64,000 bases of DNA from Pseudomonas capeferrum (GTDB taxonomy: Bacteria > Pseudomonadota > Gammaproteobacteria > Pseudomonadales > Pseudomonadaceae), in NCBI RefSeq assembly GCF_000731675.1, contig NZ_JMIT01000001.1, positions 1,177,526-1,241,525 of the forward strand. Reading direction: 5' to 3'. Within the stretch, counting starts at the first letter, position 1. Each line of letters starts with the position of its first letter. The notes under the pieces are model-generated. The model worked only from the letters and a program-made list of their open reading frames with translations. It made no database searches and was not told where the DNA came from. Shown here piece by piece: positions 59,717-64,000 of this stretch. Made by a program: the position numbers and the translations under genes.

Positions 59717-60403
59717 ATGAGCAAGAAAGTGCTGGTAGTGCTGACCAATACGGCCAAGTACCCGAACCTCAAGCGGGCAACCGGGCTATGGTTGGGCGAG
59801 GCCGTGCATTTTGTCGAGAAAGTCGAGAAGGCCGGTTACGAAGTTGACTATGTCAGCCCTCAGGGTGGCTACGTACCGGTCGACCCGCACAGCCTGCAGA
59901 TGGCCCCCGACCTGGACTGGCAGTGGTATGACGACAAGCGGTTCATGAGCCGCCTGGGCGCCACCCTGAGCCCAGGTCTGGTCAAGGCTGACGACTACAG
60001 CGCCATCTATTACACCGGCGGGCATGGCGTGATGTACGACTTTGTCGAGAGCAAACCGGTTCAAGACCTCGCACGCAAGATCTATGAGAACAAAGGCATC
60101 ATCGCGGCTGTTTGCCACGGCGTCGTCGGCCTGTTGAACATCAAGCTCAGTGACAACAGCCTGCTGGTGAAGGACCGACAGGTCACAGGCTTTTCCAACA
60201 TCGAAGAGCAACTGGTTGAACTGGACAAGGTAGTGCCTTTTCTCACCGAAAACGAACTGGTTGCCCGTGGCGGTATTTACAGCAAGCACGATGACCCGTG
60301 GAAACCCTTCGTGGTCAGCGATGATCGTCTTATTACCGGGCAAAACCCCGCATCCACGGCTGACTTGGCTGAAAAGGTGCTCGCGAGACTCAAGTCAAAG
60401 TGA
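59717..60403 (+). CDS. DJ-1/PfpI superfamily protein (class I glutamine amidotransferase-like)
   Basis: The protein has 228 residues from the ATG with GGGAG upstream. The nucleophile elbow is C133 (AAVCHGVVG), with the TGGHGVMYDF motif before it that provides the Glu/His environment of Hsp31-type proteins. Length and motifs resemble HchA/Hsp31-like chaperone-glyoxalases rather than short PfpI. It is divergent from the PAS hybrid kinase across 145 bp. Reaction is not assigned. Confidence 0.85.
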   Translation: MSKKVLVVLTNTAKYPNLKRATGLWLGEAVHFVEKVEKAGYEVDYVSPQGGYVPVDPHSLQMAPDLDWQWYDDKRFMSRLGATLSPGLVKADDYSAIYYTGGHGVMYDFVESKPVQDLARKIYENKGIIAAVCHGVVGLLNIKLSDNSLLVKDRQVTGFSNIEEQLVELDKVVPFLTENELVARGGIYSKHDDPWKPFVVSDDRLITGQNPASTADLAEKVLARLKSK

Positions 60404-60535
60404 CAACTTACGCCTGATTACCTGATTTCCCGGCGTTCATGCCGCACCCGGACTACATCCGACATACCGTTGAATACATAGGCTTTCAGCTCATCTGTCC
60501 AACACGGGCAGCATCAGACTGGAGAGCAATGGCCT

Positions 60536-61342
60536 ATGTCGAAAATCATGCATGCCGGGCGCAGTTTGCTGGAGTTGCTGCTAATCATGGCGATCGGCCT
60601 GGTACCGGTGGTTTCCGGGTTGCTGGTGATGGTGTTTCAACTGGAAAAGAAGCTTGAGGAAAACGCACAGATCTCGGTTCAGGAAGCGGTGTTCACCATC
60701 GACAAGGTGCTGGAGCGCATGCATAGCACCGCCTTGCTTGCCCAGCCTTTGGCTGGCAAGGCATGCGCGGATGTCATCAGTACATTGCAGGACCAGGTGG
60801 CCCGCGATCCCTTGCTACGCTCATTGACGCTGACGCAAGACCAGCAAGCATACTGCAGCACCCACACCGAGTCGCTGGAGCATCTGTCGGCTTTCGCCCA
60901 ATCCGGGCAGGGGGTTGAGCTGGCGATCGACTCGCCCGTGTTACCCACCACGCTGGTTACTCACTTTCAAGTGCCGGGGCAAAACCCCAGTGTGATCGTC
61001 ACAGGCAATGCCTCGGAACTGCGCAACGAATTGCGCGCATTCCAGGATGGCCTGACGCTGCTTCTGGAGTTTGGCGACCAGTACATCTGGAGCCATGGAG
61101 ACAGCCGCGACCCGAATCGGCCTTCACAGTCCGAGTACACGGTACGGGCAGTTTCTGCCAAGTATGGATATGCCGTCACGGGGGGGTACGCCCAAGGGTA
61201 CAGCGCCCAGGAAATCCGCCAGTCGATGCTGCAGATTCTTCCTTCTTTGGTGCTGGTAGGCATAGTGACCGGCTCGATCATCTATTGGGGCCTGTTCCGG
61301 GCGCGGGGCAACAGGCGTGGTACCGCCGCCGAAAAACCCTGA
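60536..61342 (+). CDS. Standalone CSS-motif membrane sensor without EAL domain
   Basis: The protein has 268 residues. It has two membrane segments (about 10-34 and 230-254) flanking a periplasmic domain of the CSS type, with C77 (GKACADV) and C107 in YCST. In c-di-GMP phosphodiesterases such as PdeC, this domain regulates the C-terminal EAL domain through a disulfide. Here the protein ends 15 residues after the second segment, so no EAL domain is present and no frameshifted EAL follows. It may act through a partner EAL protein. The start has GAGCAATGGCC upstream, without a strong ribosome site. Confidence 0.75.
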   Translation: MSKIMHAGRSLLELLLIMAIGLVPVVSGLLVMVFQLEKKLEENAQISVQEAVFTIDKVLERMHSTALLAQPLAGKACADVISTLQDQVARDPLLRSLTLTQDQQAYCSTHTESLEHLSAFAQSGQGVELAIDSPVLPTTLVTHFQVPGQNPSVIVTGNASELRNELRAFQDGLTLLLEFGDQYIWSHGDSRDPNRPSQSEYTVRAVSAKYGYAVTGGYAQGYSAQEIRQSMLQILPSLVLVGIVTGSIIYWGLFRARGNRRGTAAEKP

Positions 61343-61360
61343 CGGCGGTACCCGGTTGGA

Positions 61361-62437
61361 TCAGTCGGTGCTCAATACGCCCCGACGAACCTGGTCCCGT
61401 TCGATGGATTCGAACAGCGCCTTGAAGTTGCCTTCGCCAAAGCCATCATCGCCCTTGCGCTGGATGAACTCGAAGAACACCGGCCCAAGCAACGTTTCCG
61501 AGAAGATCTGCAGCAGCAGGCGCTTGTCACCCGACTCTGCGGCGCCATCAAGGAGGATGCCGCGCGCTTGCAGTTGATCCACCGGTTCACCGTGGCCTGG
61601 CAGGCGCTCTTCGAGCATTTCGTAGTAGGTTTGCGGCGGTGGGGTCATGAAGCGCATGCCAATGCCCTTCAGCGCATCCCAGGTCTTGAGCAGGTCATCG
61701 GTGAGGAAGGCCACGTGCTGGATGCCTTCACCGTTGAACTGCATCAGGAACTCTTCGATCTGCCCGGCGCCCTTGGACGACTCTTCGTTGAGCGGGATGC
61801 GGATCATGCCGTCGGGTGCGGTCATGGCACGCGAGGTCAGGCCGGTGTACTCGCCCTTGATATCGAAGTAGCGGATCTCGCGGAAGTTGAACAGCTTCTC
61901 GTAGAAACCGGCCCAATAGGCCATGCGCCCACGGTAGACGTTATGGGTCAGGTGATCGATGATCTTCAGGCCCGCACCCACAGGGTTGCGATCCACACCT
62001 TCGATGAAGTTGAAATCGATGTCGTAGATCGAGCTGCCTTCTTCAAAGCGGTCGATCAGGTACAGCGGCGCACCACCAATACCCTTGATCGCCGGCAGGC
62101 GCAGCTCCATCGGGCCGGTTTCGATCTCCACCGGCTGGGCGCCCAGCTCCAAAGCGCGGGCATAGGCTTCATGGGCATTGCGCACGCGGAACGCCATGCC
62201 ACAGACCGATGGGCCATGTTCGGCGGCAAAGTACGAGGCGATGCTTTTAGGTTCGTTGTTCAGGATCAGGTTGATACCGCCCTGACGGTACAGGTGCACC
62301 TCTTTGGAACGGTGCGTAGCAACCTTGGTGAAACCGAGTATCTGCAGAACCGGCTCGAGTACGCCAGGTGTCGGCGATGCCAGCTCGATGAACTCGAAGC
62401 CCATCAGGCCCATTGGATTTTCGAAAATATCTGCCAT
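61361..62437 (-). CDS. hpd: 4-Hydroxyphenylpyruvate dioxygenase
   Basis: The protein has 358 residues, the usual length for bacterial HPPD. It converts 4-hydroxyphenylpyruvate to homogentisate in tyrosine degradation. The two vicinal-oxygen-chelate halves are clear. The iron ligands are His in DHLTHNV, His in GIQHVAFLT and Glu in FFEFIQRKG. Tail motif RRGVLSTD is typical of Pseudomonas HPPD. GAGGACAAGAAC precedes the ATG. No hmgABC or phhA gene is adjacent, so the rest of the pathway is elsewhere. Confidence 0.95.
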   Translation of the reverse strand: MADIFENPMGLMGFEFIELASPTPGVLEPVLQILGFTKVATHRSKEVHLYRQGGINLILNNEPKSIASYFAAEHGPSVCGMAFRVRNAHEAYARALELGAQPVEIETGPMELRLPAIKGIGGAPLYLIDRFEEGSSIYDIDFNFIEGVDRNPVGAGLKIIDHLTHNVYRGRMAYWAGFYEKLFNFREIRYFDIKGEYTGLTSRAMTAPDGMIRIPLNEESSKGAGQIEEFLMQFNGEGIQHVAFLTDDLLKTWDALKGIGMRFMTPPPQTYYEMLEERLPGHGEPVDQLQARGILLDGAAESGDKRLLLQIFSETLLGPVFFEFIQRKGDDGFGEGNFKALFESIERDQVRRGVLSTD

Positions 62438-62738
62438 GTTCTTGTCCTCATCTACAGCGAAAAATTAGTGATTTCCGGGGATGTAGAACAGAACAGGCGG
62501 TGAGCACGGGATGCCGCGCACGCTGCGAGCGAGGAAGTCACCAATGATCAATTTGAACCCATGGTTTGTCATATGGACCCATTCTCGGCGGGCTTGATTC
62601 TCCGGAGGTGGAGAACCTTATTGTTGTATTCGTAACCGGATTCTACATTGCGTAAATTGCTTTGTCGCGCTTTAGTTAGCCACGCTCCCTGACAAGCGGC
62701 TATCCTCTGCACGTTACCTTCCATCACATTAGGCCAGC
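62438..62738. other. Divergent intergenic region hpd / CSS-EAL gene
   Basis: This 301-bp gap has no gene. It holds an inverted repeat TTCTCC-N6-GGAGAA (62598-62615) and an AT-rich stretch near 62640-62690 that probably carries promoters for both flanking genes. I could not assign a PhhR/TyrR-type box with confidence. Confidence 0.5.
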
Positions 62739-64000
62739 ATGCCCCTTACCACTAGACGCCGCGCCGGCTGGAGCTGGCGCACCCTGCTGCCCTGGGCGAT
62801 CGGCGTAGTCCCGGTGGCGTGTGGCCTGGCAGTGATGAACTGGCAGATCGATCGCGACCTGCGCGCCAGCAGCCATGCCACCGCCGCCCAAGTGGTCGAG
62901 CATGTCGAGCGCATTCTCGACAGCTTGTCCAGCACCGCCCACGCGCTGCTGCCCTTGGCAGGTAGCCCCTGCACACAGGTCAAACTGGCCCTGCGTGGCC
63001 AGGTCACCCGTAATGCCTTCGTCCGTTCGACCAACCTTTTTCAGCACAACACGCTGTATTGCTCATCACTGTTCGGGGAGTTCGATGAGGTCGTCGACGC
63101 GAGCGAGTACACCAACGGCACGCTCTGGCTGATGGATGGCAACTCGGTGACGCCGGGCCATCCGCTGCTGGTGTACCGGGCCAGCGAGGGCGACCACGGG
63201 GCGATCAGCACCGTGGATGGCGACCACCTGCTCACGGCCCTGCGCCTGATCGGCCCGGACGATACGTTGCAGATTCGCGTCGGCAACGACTGGATGGGCA
63301 AGGACGGTATCGTCCACAAAGGCGTGCCCCCCACGGCTGCGACCGCCGCCGTGACGCTGAGCTCGACCCGCTACCCGTTCAGCGTGTACGGCGGCTATGG
63401 CGCCGAAAAGCAAGGCCAGCTGCTGCGCAGCCACTACCCCGCCCTGCTCAGCTTGCTGATGGTGCTCGGCGTGCTGGCCGGGGCCGCGTGCCACTGGCAA
63501 ATCCGCCGTGCCACCTCGCCACGTGCCGAGTTGCAGCGCGCCCTTGAGGCTGACGAATTTCTGCCGTACTTCCAACCCGTGGTGCGCAAGGGCGATTACC
63601 GCTGGGCGGGCGCCGAAGTGCTGATGCGCTGGAACCACCCACGGGAAGGCCTGGTGCGCCCCGACCTGTTCATCCCCTACGCCGAACACAGCGGCCAGAT
63701 CGTCGCCATGACCCGCGCGCTGATGCTGCACACCGCGCAGAGCCTGGCACCGTATGCCGCGCTGCTGGAAGATGGCTTTCACATCGGCATCAACATAACC
63801 GCCGACCATTGCCGCGACCTGAGCCTGCTCGACGACTGCCGGACTTTCCTTCAGCACTTTCCACCCGGACGGGTGGCACTGACCCTGGAGCTGACCGAAC
63901 GCAAGCTGATCGAAGCCACCCCAGTGGCCTTGGAGTTGTTCGAGAAACTGCATGATATGGGCGTGATGATTGCCCTCGATGACTTCGGCACGGGCCAGTC
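62739..64000 (+). CDS. CSS-EAL cyclic-di-GMP phosphodiesterase, partial
   Basis: The frame starts at 62739 and runs off the end of the window, giving at least 420 residues. Two membrane segments (about 14-34 and 240-258) flank a CSS periplasmic domain with C78 and C108 (YCSS). The EAL domain begins near 265: FLPYFQPVV, the E293 of the signature in EVLMRW (EVL variant, catalytic Glu kept), NITADH, ELTER and DDFGTGQS at the edge. It should hydrolyse c-di-GMP, with activity tuned by periplasmic thiol redox state, as known for this family. It lies 1.4 kb from the standalone CSS protein. Confidence 0.9.
   Translation, partial: MPLTTRRRAGWSWRTLLPWAIGVVPVACGLAVMNWQIDRDLRASSHATAAQVVEHVERILDSLSSTAHALLPLAGSPCTQVKLALRGQVTRNAFVRSTNLFQHNTLYCSSLFGEFDEVVDASEYTNGTLWLMDGNSVTPGHPLLVYRASEGDHGAISTVDGDHLLTALRLIGPDDTLQIRVGNDWMGKDGIVHKGVPPTAATAAVTLSSTRYPFSVYGGYGAEKQGQLLRSHYPALLSLLMVLGVLAGAACHWQIRRATSPRAELQRALEADEFLPYFQPVVRKGDYRWAGAEVLMRWNHPREGLVRPDLFIPYAEHSGQIVAMTRALMLHTAQSLAPYAALLEDGFHIGINITADHCRDLSLLDDCRTFLQHFPPGRVALTLELTERKLIEATPVALELFEKLHDMGVMIALDDFGTGQ

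Overview
The window is high-GC gammaproteobacterial DNA. Its gene content points to the Pseudomonas putida group: a VgrG-linked VasX-like type VI effector locus, Pseudomonas-type DUF1652 and DUF1272 proteins, gnuR-gnuK-gntT, mexEF-oprN and hpd. From memory the order gnuRKT ... mexEF-oprN ... hpd resembles P. putida KT2440, but this was not checked against any database. No tRNA, rRNA, CRISPR array, insertion sequence or phage gene was seen.

Region 1 (1-9634) is a type VI secretion toxin locus: the VgrG C-terminus, a DUF4123 adaptor, an 890-residue VasX-like membrane toxin and its presumed immunity protein (DUF6708 type). A rearranged partial copy follows. It carries an orphan toxin tip with a second immunity gene, then two more immunity genes that keep only fossils of a toxin 3' end. 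The variable part of each unit spans the toxin 3' end and the immunity 5' half. It lies between two conserved arms, as expected for a specificity cassette exchanged by recombination. Region 2 (9635-15470) is a curlin (functional amyloid) operon. It has a near-consensus sigma54 promoter and two related large secreted proteins of a family I do not recognise, followed by a minor and a giant curlin subunit and a terminator.

Region 3 (15500-20870) holds housekeeping and accessory genes: alkB, a Yip1-type membrane protein, DUF1652, pirin, an alpha/beta hydrolase, a LysE-type exporter and a GNAT acetyltransferase. Region 4 (20943-28653) is a LacI-controlled operon: TonB receptor, flavin monooxygenase, aldo/keto reductase and sulfonate-type binding protein. 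Two perfect operators lie in the divergent promoter region, and relics of a LysR regulator and an outer-membrane protein follow. Region 5 (28722-31420) is a cobalamin riboswitch with cbtB-cbtA-cobE-cobM, then a DUF1272 gene.

Region 6 (31478-45230) is rich in signalling genes: a BvgA/BvgS-like pair, a soluble PAS-PAS chemotaxis transducer resembling BdlA, the gluconate operon with three GnuR-type operators, and an NtrC-type regulator with two paralogous sensor kinases. Region 7 (45327-55767) has a lytic transglycosylase, an orphan gspG-gspF pair, a TPR protein, mexEF-oprN with a terminator, and an anchored TPR protein. Region 8 (55838-64000) has two tail-to-tail hybrid kinases, a DJ-1/PfpI protein, a CSS-only membrane sensor, hpd, and the start of a CSS-EAL c-di-GMP phosphodiesterase that runs off the window.
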